Positions 1 through 8,641 of a DNA stretch of 64,000 nucleotides are shown here, piece after piece. The position numbers and the translations under genes are program-made. Each line of letters begins with the position of its first letter. Position 1 is the stretch's first letter. The notes under the pieces were generated by a model. The model saw only the letters and a program-made list of their open reading frames with translations, had not been told where the DNA came from and searched no databases. The stretch covers positions 1-64,000 of the forward strand of contig NZ_QQBI01000003.1 in NCBI RefSeq assembly GCF_004302915.1, read 5' to 3'. This DNA comes from Komagataeibacter xylinus (lineage in GTDB: Bacteria; Pseudomonadota; Alphaproteobacteria; Acetobacterales; Acetobacteraceae).

Positions 1-209
1 CGACTGCGTTTCATTCGTCCGTATCCTTCTCGATCGGACTCTACTTTAAAATGGGCACATTTTCGGGGGGCACGTCAGTGGGCGTGACCGCTGACCCTTG
101 CTCCATCATTCTGCCGGGCGAGGGCAGTGCGCCGGAACCCATATAGCCATGAAGTCTGAACAGCCTCGGTCGTCCGCCCGACATCTGATGCCGAGCGGCA
201 CGATTTCCG
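1..209. other. Left-edge flank, no assigned gene
   Basis: This stretch lies downstream of the tannase-like gene. One plus-strand frame is open from position 3 to a TAG at 144-146 (47 codons) and could be the tail of a gene entering from the left, but it is too short to recognise. No RNA gene or repeat is apparent. Confidence 0.3.
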
Positions 210-2021
210 TTACTTCGCGCCTTCCACGACAAGCTTTCCGTCCCGGATGACATACAGCTTCTGGTTATCCGGGCCGATCAGCGATGTGGCATGACTTGCA
301 AATGTCATCGGCAGGGACACCGGCGATTTCACGGGTCGATAATTGCGCGCATCGTTCACGTCCCCTGCCCCGGCATACCGGGCAATATATGGGTAGGGAT
401 AGACGGGACGGCTGGCTATTGCCGTGGTATTCGGCCGCGCATCCGGCTGGCTGAGCATGGGGGCCATATGGATCTGCCCGCCCGCCGGGGGCCTGTCATG
501 GCTGCCGGGCGGTGGTCCCATCGGTTCCCTGCCCTGTGCTGTCCGCTCGGTGCGGATGACGGCGGGCACGGTGTCGGTTTCAGTCCAGCCCATCAGCGGC
601 GAGAGGAAATCGATCTGCGGAAAGCCCTCGCCATTGCCGCAATGGCCCACACCGGGCAGCAGGTAGAATTTCAGGAAGCTTTCGGTCTCCTCCACGCCCA
701 TTTCCCGCTGCACGCCCTGATAATAGGCGATGGTGTTCAGGGGCGAGATCGACTGGTCCGCCAGGCCATGCCACAGGATCAGACGGCCACCACGTTTGTG
801 AAACGCATGAAGGTCCGTGTTCTCGGCATTATACAGCGGGGCCAGTTCGCTCATCCGGGCAAAGGAGGCATCATCAAAGCGGAAACGGCTCAGGTCAGCC
901 GCCTTTTCATCCACCTGCGTCGGAATGACATAGGCAATGGCCGAAGCAGCAATGCCATTGCTCATGGACTCTCCATCCGCGGTCGCGGGCAGCGCCCATT
1001 GCAGTTCCGACCCCGGCAGGGGGCCGCCGATGATGTAGGGATGACCGGATGCATCGGTTGCCCCGGTATAGAGACGCACAGCCGCCTGCGTTTCCTCCGC
1101 CGTCAGGCAGTGCGCGGTGTCGCTCTGGCCAGCCGGACACCGCACCCATGCGGGATCGAAATGGCAGGTGCGGGGATCTTCGAGAATGCCGTCCTTTACG
1201 CCCGAAAGCGTATCGCAATGGCGGATGACGGCATCATGCAGCACGTTCACGCGGCCTTGCAGCAGGATGCTGGTACCATCGGCACGCTGGTTCCCGCGCA
1301 CGTTCCACGCATGGTAGAAAGAGTTCTGCACGGTAAACAGGGCGGCCGGGGCACCGGCGGAAATGCCGTCAAAATCATCGGGGAAACGCTGGGCTTCCAT
1401 CAGTGCTTCGCGCCCACCATCGGAACAGCCGACAAAATAGGAATATTTCGGGGCCTGTCCGTAGAAAGCCGCCATCAGGGCCTTGGCCGCCAGCGTGGTG
1501 ACATGGTTCGCGCGATAGGCGAAGTCGATACGCTTTTGCGGATCCTTGCCAAACTCGCCCTGCGCCAGTCCCATCATGGAGCCGGTATGGCCCATGTCAT
1601 CACCCGCCATGACGAATTCGCCATTCAGGGCGGGCGCGCAGGCCCCGGCATTACTGACGCCCACACGCGTCATGCCGCACAGACCACCACATCCACCCAG
1701 CAGGAATCGCTGGGTCCAGTGCTCCATGGGCAGATCGACCTCAAAGGAAATCGCAGGAGCGACCTGTCCCGTGACCTTGCAGAATTTCCCCTTCGGCGTC
1801 TGAAGCACGGCAGCCTTCTGGCCATGGACTGCAGCGCCGACGGCGGGCGCAAGATCGATATGGCCCAGCGCATCGCACGATATGGCGGGTGCGACCACCG
1901 GCAGGGAAGCGCTATCCGCCGCCTGTGCCGAAGGGACAGAGACAGGCAGCAATCCCGACCCTGCCCCCATGACCGCAAGGAAAACGGTCAGGGTCAGAAG
2001 TAAGTTTTTCATATCAGGCAA
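210..2021 (-). CDS. Tannase/feruloyl esterase family secreted hydrolase
   Basis: A 603-residue exported alpha/beta hydrolase of the tannase/feruloyl esterase family, expected to cleave ester bonds of gallate or hydroxycinnamate esters in the periplasm or outside the cell. The N-terminus is a signal peptide with a hydrophobic core at about residues 5-25 and a likely cleavage after AQAA. The nucleophile motif GCSDGGR lies near residue 200. The acid-base region follows as HGLADQSISP and PGVGHCGNGEG, giving the family's paired-cysteine CS-D-HC arrangement. A second in-frame Met three codons on is an equally good start. The exact substrate cannot be told from sequence. It stands alone, with no aromatic catabolic genes beside it. 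Confidence 0.85.
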   Translation of the reverse strand: MPDMKNLLLTLTVFLAVMGAGSGLLPVSVPSAQAADSASLPVVAPAISCDALGHIDLAPAVGAAVHGQKAAVLQTPKGKFCKVTGQVAPAISFEVDLPMEHWTQRFLLGGCGGLCGMTRVGVSNAGACAPALNGEFVMAGDDMGHTGSMMGLAQGEFGKDPQKRIDFAYRANHVTTLAAKALMAAFYGQAPKYSYFVGCSDGGREALMEAQRFPDDFDGISAGAPAALFTVQNSFYHAWNVRGNQRADGTSILLQGRVNVLHDAVIRHCDTLSGVKDGILEDPRTCHFDPAWVRCPAGQSDTAHCLTAEETQAAVRLYTGATDASGHPYIIGGPLPGSELQWALPATADGESMSNGIAASAIAYVIPTQVDEKAADLSRFRFDDASFARMSELAPLYNAENTDLHAFHKRGGRLILWHGLADQSISPLNTIAYYQGVQREMGVEETESFLKFYLLPGVGHCGNGEGFPQIDFLSPLMGWTETDTVPAVIRTERTAQGREPMGPPPGSHDRPPAGGQIHMAPMLSQPDARPNTTAIASRPVYPYPYIARYAGAGDVNDARNYRPVKSPVSLPMTFASHATSLIGPDNQKLYVIRDGKLVVEGAK

Positions 2022-2142
2022 AATATCCTGTTCGGCCTTCTTCGATTCATGAACCGAAGGTAGGTCATGTCTCGCTGAATAAATGTATAAATTTGTAAGG
2101 GAGGCGCCTCATCATGGTCCTGACACCCACGCCCCTTATCGT

Positions 2143-2931
2143 TCAGCGCGCGTCCCCGACGTCTTTCACGGACGCATCGGCCTGGCCCTTCACCCAGTAG
2201 CCGGATGCCTTGATCCACTGTGCCGGAATCCTGCGTTCATCGAGAAGATACTGGCGCACGGCTTTTGCCACGCGGGCCTCGGCACCGACCCAGACAAAAG
2301 TATGGTCCAGAATTTCCAGATTATTCAGGACAGCAAGAATGCTGGCAGCGTCATCCGCCTGCTCCATAGGCCGATGGACCCAATGGGCAGAATGGTCTGC
2401 AGCCGCGACAAAGACCTGCTCGTCTTCCGCCCCCGGCACAGCAACCACAGTCGTAACGGACGTCCGGGCAGGAAGCGCCTCAACCCGTCGTCCGATCGCA
2501 GGCAACGCCGTTTCGTCGCCGATCAGAAGCCAGTGACCAATCGGGCCGGAAATGATCTGCGACCCGCGTGGACCACCGATCTCCAGTCGGTCACCCGGTT
2601 TGGCGGCCCGCGCCCAGGCCGCGGCCGGGCCACCATGGTGATTGACGAAATCCAGAAGCAGCGTACCGTTCTGCGGGTCGTAACGGCGTGGCGTGTAATC
2701 GCGACGGGTTGGCGCGCCATCCAGGCCGGGCACGAAGATCTTGATATGATCATCCGGGGATGGACTGGTGAACCCGGCCAGTTCGGGGCCACCCAGCGTG
2801 ACACGGATCATGTGCGGGGTCAGGCGCTCAACAGTGCGGACTTCAAGACTACGCCTGACCAGGTCATGCCGCACACGGCGGATCTCGGGGGCATCATCGC
2901 GATTTGAAAAGGACTGGAAAAGCTTCATCAC
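2143..2931 (-). CDS. Siderophore-interacting protein (SIP/ViuB family flavin reductase)
   Basis: A 262-residue cytoplasmic FAD-binding reductase of the siderophore-interacting protein family, which releases iron from imported ferric siderophores. The N-terminal half is a ferredoxin-reductase-like beta barrel with the FAD-binding motif RDYTPRRY around residue 80. The C-terminal half contains LIGDETALPAI, the nucleotide-contacting loop typical of SIP proteins, and ends with a conserved-looking SGYWVKG segment. Length matches the family. No siderophore receptor or ABC importer is adjacent, and it ends about 120 bp upstream of the tannase-like gene on the same strand, so the two could be co-transcribed. 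Two consecutive Met codons make the start uncertain by one residue. Confidence 0.85.
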   Translation of the reverse strand: MMKLFQSFSNRDDAPEIRRVRHDLVRRSLEVRTVERLTPHMIRVTLGGPELAGFTSPSPDDHIKIFVPGLDGAPTRRDYTPRRYDPQNGTLLLDFVNHHGGPAAAWARAAKPGDRLEIGGPRGSQIISGPIGHWLLIGDETALPAIGRRVEALPARTSVTTVVAVPGAEDEQVFVAAADHSAHWVHRPMEQADDAASILAVLNNLEILDHTFVWVGAEARVAKAVRQYLLDERRIPAQWIKASGYWVKGQADASVKDVGDAR

Positions 2932-3609
2932 TGTGTATCCCTGTCATGCCGACAGACCGGTGACTGTGGATACACAGACGCACAGGCTGCCAGCATGCTG
3001 CTGTCAGTTTCTGTGCGTTGTTTCACGTTAACGCATACGAAAGTACGGTCCGCAAAGACCGGACTAGCTGTTTTAATCAAAGCCTTCGAAAGCAGGGTCT
3101 GTCAACGGGTTTTCAATATCCTCCTGCCCCGTTACGTGCGGGGTGCCTGGTCGCAGCATCCTTGGATCGGGCAGCCACCACGCCCACGTCGAGTTACGCA
3201 TGGACCAACCATGCGGGCAATGGCGAGACGCGATGGACGTTCATCTCCATGGAAGTCGGGACAATATTGCGCACTTCCACATGTTCTCCGGCGACGGTTT
3301 CAGGACACGGACTGGAGGCCATGGTCGATCATGTCGATCCGTCCCGCCGCCAGTGCAGGACGCCAACGATAGGTTCCAGCGACATGATCATCCTGCACAA
3401 GCGCATGGATATCTGCCCTGTTACGCAGACAGGTTATGATCTGACGTCTGCTTTCGGGAACATAGATCGCCAAGGTCCACGTCTTGAACCAAGGCGTATT
3501 CTGACGATCCGCCAATCATGCAACAGGGCATACGCATTGAGAACTGTCTCTTCACAGACTGACCTTATGCTGTACAGACATCCAGATCCTGTATAAACGG
3601 CTGCCCCTA

Positions 3610-3642
3610 TCCTATTTTTATCCGTTTTTGTCCCGTTTGTCC
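3610..3642 (+). promoter_or_regulatory. Helically phased T-rich TCC repeats upstream of the AlpA-like gene
   Basis: Four TCC triplets followed by T-runs occur at 3610, 3621, 3631 and 3640, with steps of 11, 10 and 9 bp, so all face one side of the DNA helix. They sit about 80-110 bp before the AlpA-like start. Such phasing fits protein binding or intrinsic bending at a mobile-element promoter; the binding protein is unknown. Confidence 0.35.
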
Positions 3643-3675
3643 CTACGATAGAAAATACACTTCCGCACAACGATA

Positions 3676-3706
3676 CCTATTGGCTCTTATTATTAGAGCC
3701 AATAGG
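3676..3706 (+). promoter_or_regulatory. 12-bp perfect inverted repeat over the AlpA-like gene's leader
   Basis: CCTATTGGCTCT (3676-3687) and AGAGCCAATAGG (3695-3706) are exact inverse complements around a 7-nt loop, TATTATT. The right arm runs into the AGGAAAGG ribosome site of the AlpA-like gene starting at 3720. It can act as a DNA operator dyad or as an RNA hairpin masking the ribosome site. There is no T-run, so it is not an obvious terminator. Confidence 0.6.
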
Positions 3707-3719
3707 AAAGGTCAGATCA

Positions 3720-4004
3720 ATGCACGCCAGAGCCATATCGTCTCCCCGGAAATCAATCCGTCGGCGCCAACTGCGTGAAATGGTGCCGCTGGCCGACAGC
3801 ACAATTTACGAAATGGAACAACGCGGTGAATTCCCGCGCCGCTTCTGTCTTTCGCCACGCTGTGTCGTGTGGGACCTGGCCGAAGTGGAAGCATGGTTGG
3901 AAGAACGGCGTTCGAAACCAAGTATGCCGGCAAGAGGTCCCGACGTAAGGCAGAGGCGAACGCGCCCGATCAAAGGGCAGGATCCGGCTCGAACAACGGC
4001 ATAG
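3720..4004 (+). CDS. AlpA-like excisionase/phage regulatory protein
   Basis: A 94-residue DNA-binding protein of the AlpA (MerR-like winged helix) type, found in P4-like phages and genomic islands, where it activates integrase or serves as excisionase. The diagnostic pattern is a helix-turn-helix beginning LREMVPLADSTIYEMEQRGE, then FPRRFCLSPRCVVWDLAEVEAWLEER, the usual AlpA ending. A basic, probably disordered tail of about 25 residues follows. The start has a strong ribosome site (AGGAAAGG). It converges with the integrase, and the two 3' ends overlap by 35 bp, so each transcript is antisense to the other's tail. Regulation by the palindrome in its leader is likely. Confidence 0.75.
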   Translation: MHARAISSPRKSIRRRQLREMVPLADSTIYEMEQRGEFPRRFCLSPRCVVWDLAEVEAWLEERRSKPSMPARGPDVRQRRTRPIKGQDPARTTA

Positions 4005-5226
4005 ATGGTGACACCAGGTTGGGCACGTATTTCTTACCTGCGATCCAGGCATCCACGGTGTTCGACCACTCCTGCATCATATGACGCCGTTGTAGCTCAT
4101 ATTCTGCTTTATTATAGACGCCCCGCGAAGAACGCCCGTCTTCATGAGCAAGACATTTCTCAATCCAGTCGCTATTGAAGCCCAGTTCATTCAGAAGCGT
4201 TGATCCCGTGCGACGAAGGTCGTGGACCGTAAAAGCTTCCAACGACAGCCCATCCTTTTTGGCCTGATCGACGACTGAATAGGTCACGCGATTGAATGTC
4301 GCGCGGGACATCGGCGCGTCTGCATCATAGCGAGACGGTAGTAGGTAACGCGAATTTCCTGCACACGTTTTCAATGCGATCAATATGTCCAACATCTGAT
4401 GAGAGAGATACACATTATGTGCCTTTGAACGCTTCATGCGTTCTTTAGGAATTGTCCAGACAGCATTCTCGAAATCAACTTCATCCCAAACAGCGTCCTG
4501 CAATTCGCTTTTCCTGACCATGGACAGTAAAAAGAACCGCATTCCCAGGCGGATGGTCGGCAACGTCGGTACATTTTCTATCACCCGGAATAACACCCGA
4601 ATTTCAGCGGGAGAAAGTGCACGGTCCTTGGGAACGAAGGTCGCGATCGATGAAGGTCCGACCTCGTCGGCAAGATTGGCAACCTTCTCTCCATGCAAAA
4701 TACCAAAGTTGTAGATCTGCTTTACAATATCCCGAACGTGTATCGCCGTCGCCGGCGCACCGCGATCGACTATCGCTGCACAATGCGTCCTGAGATCATT
4801 CGGCGTGATCTCGGTCAGAAGACGGTTGCTCCAGACAGGAAGCAGTTCCCGTTCGAAAATTGCGCGACGCATGGCCCGGGTGCTATCGGCCATTGCTGCA
4901 GCCTGCAGCCATTTCTCTCCCAGCTTGCCAAAGCTTCTGGCCTCCTTGAGGCGCCGCTTGTTGCGCTGCTTCTCGATCGCCGGAGAAATTCCTTCCGCGA
5001 GAGCGCGTCTCGCATCAATACACTTCTCCCGTGCACGCGCGAGCGATAGTCCCCCTGGACCGTATTTCCCGAAACACACGGTCTCGCGCCGTCCATTCAG
5101 ACGGTAGTCCATTCGAAAGGACACCACGCCTTTTTCCGTGACGAGGACATACATCCCGTCACGGTCCGCGACCTTGTATTTTTTTTCTTTTGGTTTCAAC
5201 GATCTAATTGCAGCATCCGTAAGCAT
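3970..5226 (-). CDS. P4-type tyrosine site-specific integrase
   Basis: A 418-residue tyrosine recombinase of the P4/bacteriophage integrase class, catalysing insertion and excision of a genomic island. Domain order is an N-terminal arm-binding domain (DUF4102-like, opening with LTDAAIRSLKPKEKKYKVAD), a core-binding SAM-like domain at about 100-190, and a catalytic domain to about 400. Catalytic residues visible are Arg in MVRKSEL, the HDLRRTG box, His in LAHEDG and Tyr in RGVYNKAEY. The frame is full-length and looks intact. It starts about 290 bp from the guaA stop codon, the arrangement seen for islands that use the guaA 3' end as attachment site. Putative arm sites lie just upstream of its start. 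Confidence 0.93.
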   Translation of the reverse strand: MLTDAAIRSLKPKEKKYKVADRDGMYVLVTEKGVVSFRMDYRLNGRRETVCFGKYGPGGLSLARAREKCIDARRALAEGISPAIEKQRNKRRLKEARSFGKLGEKWLQAAAMADSTRAMRRAIFERELLPVWSNRLLTEITPNDLRTHCAAIVDRGAPATAIHVRDIVKQIYNFGILHGEKVANLADEVGPSSIATFVPKDRALSPAEIRVLFRVIENVPTLPTIRLGMRFFLLSMVRKSELQDAVWDEVDFENAVWTIPKERMKRSKAHNVYLSHQMLDILIALKTCAGNSRYLLPSRYDADAPMSRATFNRVTYSVVDQAKKDGLSLEAFTVHDLRRTGSTLLNELGFNSDWIEKCLAHEDGRSSRGVYNKAEYELQRRHMMQEWSNTVDAWIAGKKYVPNLVSPSMPLFEPDPAL

Positions 5227-5247
5227 TGCACCGCCTCCGACCCAAAA

Positions 5248-5404
5248 ATACCGTCAAGGGATTTTGGTGGGCTGTTTCGGAGAAAAAGCATCTGTTTACA
5301 AAGACTTATTGTAAAAAAATACCGTCACAGGCCCATCTGCCCATGACGGTATTCACACAATTCCCGACTGGCAAGCCTGACGAGGTCCGTCACGCATACC
5401 GTCA
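5248..5404. repeat. Four copies of ATACCGTCA, putative integrase arm-type sites
   Basis: The 9-mer ATACCGTCA occurs at 5248-5256, 5319-5327 and 5396-5404, and inverted at 5344-5352. Most copies extend to AATACCGTCAnGG. They lie between the integrase start and guaA, where arm-type binding sites of P4-like integrases normally sit. No gene is seen in 5227-5519; the rest is AT-rich and would also hold the integrase promoter. Confidence 0.6.
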
Positions 5405-5519
5405 AAACCAACCTGTGCACATCGATAGTCTGCAATAGCAGACGACGACATTAACTTTTTATTTCAATATGTTAGGTAGGGTTCGGGGAGGGAATGGGAT
5501 CCTTCAGGACCCTTGTGAA

Positions 5520-7124
5520 TCATTCCCACTCAATCGTTCCCGGCGGCTTGGACGTAATGTCATACGTCACGCGGTTTACGCCCCGCACTTCATTGACAAT
5601 ACGCCCGGCCACACGGTTGAGGAACGACATGTCAAACGGATAGATATCCGCCGTCATGCCATCCGTGCTGGTCACGGCGCGCAGGGCGCAGGCGTAATCA
5701 TAGGTGCGGCCATCGCCCATTACACCCACGGTGCGCACGGGCAGCAGCACGGCAAAGGCCTGCCAGATGGCGTCATACAGCCCAGCGGAGCGGATTTCCT
5801 CGAGGAAGATCGAATCAACGCGGCGCAGCAGGGCCAGCTTCTCGCGCGTAATGGCACCGGGGATACGGATCGCCAGCCCCGGACCGGGGAACGGGTGGCG
5901 CCCCACGATCGCCTCGGGAATGTCCATCTCGCGGCCCAACTCGCGCACTTCATCCTTGAACAGTTCGCGCAGCGGCTCGACAAGCTGCATCTTCATCCGC
6001 TCGGGCAGGCCGCCCACATTGTGGTGCGACTTGATGGTCACCGACGGGCCGCCGGTAAAGCTCACGCTCTCGATCACATCGGGGTAGAGCGTGCCCTGTG
6101 CCAGGAACTCGGCGCCGCCAAGCTTGGCGGCTTCTTCCTCGAACACCTCGATGAACAGGCGGCCAATGGTCTTGCGCTTGATCTCGGGGTCGCTCACGCC
6201 CTCAAGCGCGTTGAGGAACAGGTCGGAGGCATCGCGGTGGATGAGGTGGATGTTGAAGCGGTCGCGGAACGTGCGGATCACCTCATCCGCCTCGCCCGCG
6301 CGCAGGATGCCCGGATCGACGAAAATGCAGGTCAGCTGGTCGCCAATGGCCTGATGGATCAGCACGGCGGCCACCGAGGAATCAACCCCGCCAGAAAGCC
6401 CGCAGATCACCCGCCCCTTGCCCACCTGCTGGCGGATGCGCGCAATCTCCATGTCGCGGAAGCCCGCCATGGTCCAGGTGCCCCGGCACCCCGCCACGCC
6501 ATGCGTGAAGTTGCGCAGCAGGGCCGCGCCATGCGGGGTGTGCACCACCTCGGGGTGGAACTGCACGCCATAGAGCCTGCGGCCTTCATCGGCGATGATG
6601 GCGAACGGTGCGCCCTCGCTCACGGCCACGGCCTGGAAGCCCGGCGGCAGCGCGGTCACGCGGTCGCCATGGCTCATCCACACCTGCTCGCGCCCACCAC
6701 GCGCCCATGTGCCGCGAAACAGCGCGCAATCCTTGATAATATCGATATGCGCGCGGCCGAATTCCCGGTGTTCGGATGATTCGACCCTGCCGCCCAGCAT
6801 GCGGCACATGGCCTGCTGCCCGTAGCAGATGCCCAGCACCGGCACGTTCAGTTCAAACACCACCGGCGGGATGGTGGGCGCATTCTCGTCAAGCACGCTG
6901 GCCGGGCTGCCTGACAGGATGATGCCCTTGGGCGCAAAGGCCCGAATCCGCTCGGCCGTGCTGGAATACGGCCAGATTTCGCAATACACCCCGCTCTCGC
7001 GCACGCGGCGGGCAATCAGCTGCGTGACCTGGCTGCCGAAATCCAGGATCAGGATCCGGTCTTCATGCAGGGATTCATCAAGTCCTGCCGGTGGGGGGGC
7101 TGTATTCACGGTGTCGTTCATCAT
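5520..7124 (-). CDS. guaA: GMP synthase (glutamine-hydrolysing)
   Basis: This 534-residue enzyme converts XMP, ATP and glutamine to GMP, the last step of de novo guanine nucleotide synthesis in the cytoplasm. The N-terminal class I glutamine amidotransferase domain has the nucleophile in GICYGQQAM near residue 98 and a partner His in GVQFHPEV. The ATP-pyrophosphatase domain has the P-loop SGGVDSS near residue 240, and the dimerisation domain ends in the conserved PPGTIEWE. The open frame extends far upstream, but similarity begins at MMNDTVNT; the ribosome site there is weak. The 3' end carries the integrase insertion point yet still codes an intact C-terminus, as expected when an island restores the gene end. 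Confidence 0.96.
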   Translation of the reverse strand: MMNDTVNTAPPPAGLDESLHEDRILILDFGSQVTQLIARRVRESGVYCEIWPYSSTAERIRAFAPKGIILSGSPASVLDENAPTIPPVVFELNVPVLGICYGQQAMCRMLGGRVESSEHREFGRAHIDIIKDCALFRGTWARGGREQVWMSHGDRVTALPPGFQAVAVSEGAPFAIIADEGRRLYGVQFHPEVVHTPHGAALLRNFTHGVAGCRGTWTMAGFRDMEIARIRQQVGKGRVICGLSGGVDSSVAAVLIHQAIGDQLTCIFVDPGILRAGEADEVIRTFRDRFNIHLIHRDASDLFLNALEGVSDPEIKRKTIGRLFIEVFEEEAAKLGGAEFLAQGTLYPDVIESVSFTGGPSVTIKSHHNVGGLPERMKMQLVEPLRELFKDEVRELGREMDIPEAIVGRHPFPGPGLAIRIPGAITREKLALLRRVDSIFLEEIRSAGLYDAIWQAFAVLLPVRTVGVMGDGRTYDYACALRAVTSTDGMTADIYPFDMSFLNRVAGRIVNEVRGVNRVTYDITSKPPGTIEWE

Positions 7125-7289
7125 GTGTCTTTCGGTCGCGGCATTATCGATACACAGGGCTTCCAGCATGAGTGGGCGACCCGGTGCAAGGGTGGGATAG
7201 TCTTTCGGGCGCAGATAGCACAATATAAGGCATGAGGCAGGCCCATGTCGCCTGCCGCGTTCCGAAACCCCAACCAGAGGTCCGTTTTC

Positions 7290-7685
7290 ATGATTGCATG
7301 CCTCGTGCGGCCAGCGGCGGTGGCCCTTGGCCTGGCTGGCATCCTTGCCCTTGCGCCCCCGGCAGCAGCCGATGCGCTGCACGACCCGAAAGGATTGTGG
7401 ACCGGCCAGCTCGTGGCCGACAAGGGCAACTGCACCGACGTGACGCGCGATACCTCCACCTTTCAGGTCGGCTCGAAAACCCTCACCTTCACCCCCGCCG
7501 ATGGCTCCGTGCCGCTGCGCGGCCAGCCGGAAAAGGGATACGCCCACTATCATGCCGAGACGCTGCTGCAACAGCCCTCGGGAGCGGCCTTCCCCATGGT
7601 GTTCGAGGCGCATCCGGAAGGCAAGACCATCGTTGGCGTCTATGGCACGCCACGCTGCCGGGCGCATATCGTACTCAGGCGATAG
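7290..7685 (+). CDS. Small exported protein of unknown function
   Basis: A 131-residue protein with a signal peptide (hydrophobic stretch at about 5-25, cleavage probably after PAAADA), so likely periplasmic. The mature part begins [13 protein letters not shown] and contains two cysteines (NCTDVT and PRCRAHIV) that could form a disulfide bond. I do not recognise the family. The start at 7290 is preferred over an ATG 15 codons upstream because it has an AGAGG ribosome site and places the signal peptide at the N-terminus. It is divergent from guaA, the two sharing a 165-bp promoter region. Confidence 0.7.
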   Translation: MIACLVRPAAVALGLAGILALAPPAAADALHDPKGLWTGQLVADKGNCTDVTRDTSTFQVGSKTLTFTPADGSVPLRGQPEKGYAHYHAETLLQQPSGAAFPMVFEAHPEGKTIVGVYGTPRCRAHIVLRR

Positions 7686-7784
7686 GCCCGCCATGCCGCC
7701 ACGTGCGCGCGTGTTCACGCAATCGGGAACACTCCGGTCCCGTACAGGCATGGATGCGGGGCCACGATCCGATATATTTCATCC

Positions 7785-8294
7785 ATGTCCGATAACATGA
7801 CACTGGCCGGGGCCGTTCTTTCCATCATCGTCCGCAAGGGGCGCATGCTGCTCGTGCGCCGCCGCAACCCGCCCGATCAGGGGCTGTGGGGCTTTCCCGG
7901 CGGGCGCATCGAGCATGGCGAAACCTGTTTTGACGCCGCCGCGCGCGAACTGCGCGAGGAAACCGGCTTCATCACCCACGCCGAAGGCACGCTGACCGCC
8001 TTCGACCTGATCGATCGTGACGGCAGCGGCCATATCCGCTTTCACTACCTGATCGTGGCCGTGAAATGCCACGACAATGGCTGGACCGACATCCATGCGG
8101 GCGACGACGCGGATGCGGTCGACTGGTTCGATCTCGAGCAGGTGCATGCCCGCCCGGCCGCCTTCAGCCCCGGCCTGCCCGAACTCGGCGCCCTGGCCCT
8201 GTCAGCCCGCGGCATCGCGCCGTGGCCACTGGCCCCGCAAACCCGCACGACCGATACCGCCCCCCACCACCGGGCCGAAAGTCTCCTGTCATGA
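7785..8294 (+). CDS. Nudix hydrolase
   Basis: A 169-residue Nudix-family pyrophosphohydrolase of the ADP-ribose/NTP type. The Nudix box spans about residues 38-60 and reads GGRIEHGETCFDAAARELRE followed by ETGF, fitting GX5EX7REUXEEXGU with all catalytic glutamates present. The preceding GLWGFPG is the usual substrate-side strand. The C-terminal 40 residues are proline- and threonine-rich and outside the fold. It overlaps the next gene by 4 nt (ATGA), so translation is probably coupled. Substrate cannot be told from sequence. Confidence 0.88.
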   Translation: MSDNMTLAGAVLSIIVRKGRMLLVRRRNPPDQGLWGFPGGRIEHGETCFDAAARELREETGFITHAEGTLTAFDLIDRDGSGHIRFHYLIVAVKCHDNGWTDIHAGDDADAVDWFDLEQVHARPAAFSPGLPELGALALSARGIAPWPLAPQTRTTDTAPHHRAESLLS

Positions 8295-8641
8295 CCGCCC
8301 GCACCGCGCTGATTGTTGAAGACGAGGCCATGATTGCCGAACTGGTCGCCACCATGCTGGAAAGCGACGGCATCACCGCCACCATATGCCCCAGCGTGGC
8401 CGATGCCATGCGGGCGCTTGAAGCCCGCCCCTGCACGCTGGCGCTGGTGGACCTGACCCTGCCCGATGGCGAGCCTGATGCCTTCATTGCCGCCGCCCGC
8501 GCACGTGGCAGCCATGTGATCGTGATGAGCGGCGATCCTGACCGGCTGGCAGGCTACGCCCCCCTGCCCCTGCTGGAAAAGCCCTTCCGCATGAAGGCCA
8601 TGCTCGAACAGGTGCGCCAGGCACTGCCCGTGGCTGACTGA
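8291..8641 (+). CDS. Single-domain response regulator (orphan receiver)
   Basis: A 116-residue CheY-like receiver with no output domain. It shows the acidic pair in VEDEAM, the phospho-acceptor Asp in LALVDLTLPDGE, the Ser switch in VMSGDP and the conserved Lys in LLEKPF. The start is the ATG overlapping the Nudix stop codon; a longer upstream frame is a shadow of the Nudix gene. No histidine kinase is nearby, so its partner is elsewhere. Overlap with the Nudix gene ties their expression together. It resembles the short receivers common in Acetobacteraceae and Sphingomonadales, whose roles are mostly unknown. Confidence 0.85.
   Translation: MTARTALIVEDEAMIAELVATMLESDGITATICPSVADAMRALEARPCTLALVDLTLPDGEPDAFIAAARARGSHVIVMSGDPDRLAGYAPLPLLEKPFRMKAMLEQVRQALPVAD

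Larger units (their letters stand above)
2932..3719. other. 788-bp region without a convincing gene, left of the mobile-element end
   Basis: Several short frames exist here but none has a good start, ribosome site or recognisable product. On the minus strand, a 71-codon frame (3515 down to 3300) is followed immediately in another frame by MASSPCPETVAGEHVEVRNI (3322 to 3194). Read across the junction the two are smooth, so this may be a frameshifted gene relic. The last 120 bp are AT-rich, with phased TCC motifs and a large palindrome in front of the AlpA-like gene, listed separately. Confidence 0.5.

Noticed and set aside
291-2003. 570-codon open frame opposite the tannase-like gene
   Set aside because: It is an antisense shadow produced by high GC; the minus strand has a signal peptide and intact catalytic motifs.
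5469-6779. 436-codon frame opposite guaA
   Set aside because: The composition (His/Ala/Gly/Arg-rich, no fold pattern) is that of an antisense shadow of guaA.
7125-7751. N-terminal extension of guaA to 743 residues
   Set aside because: The added region has no similarity to GMP synthase and overlaps a divergent gene; similarity begins at MMNDTVNT.
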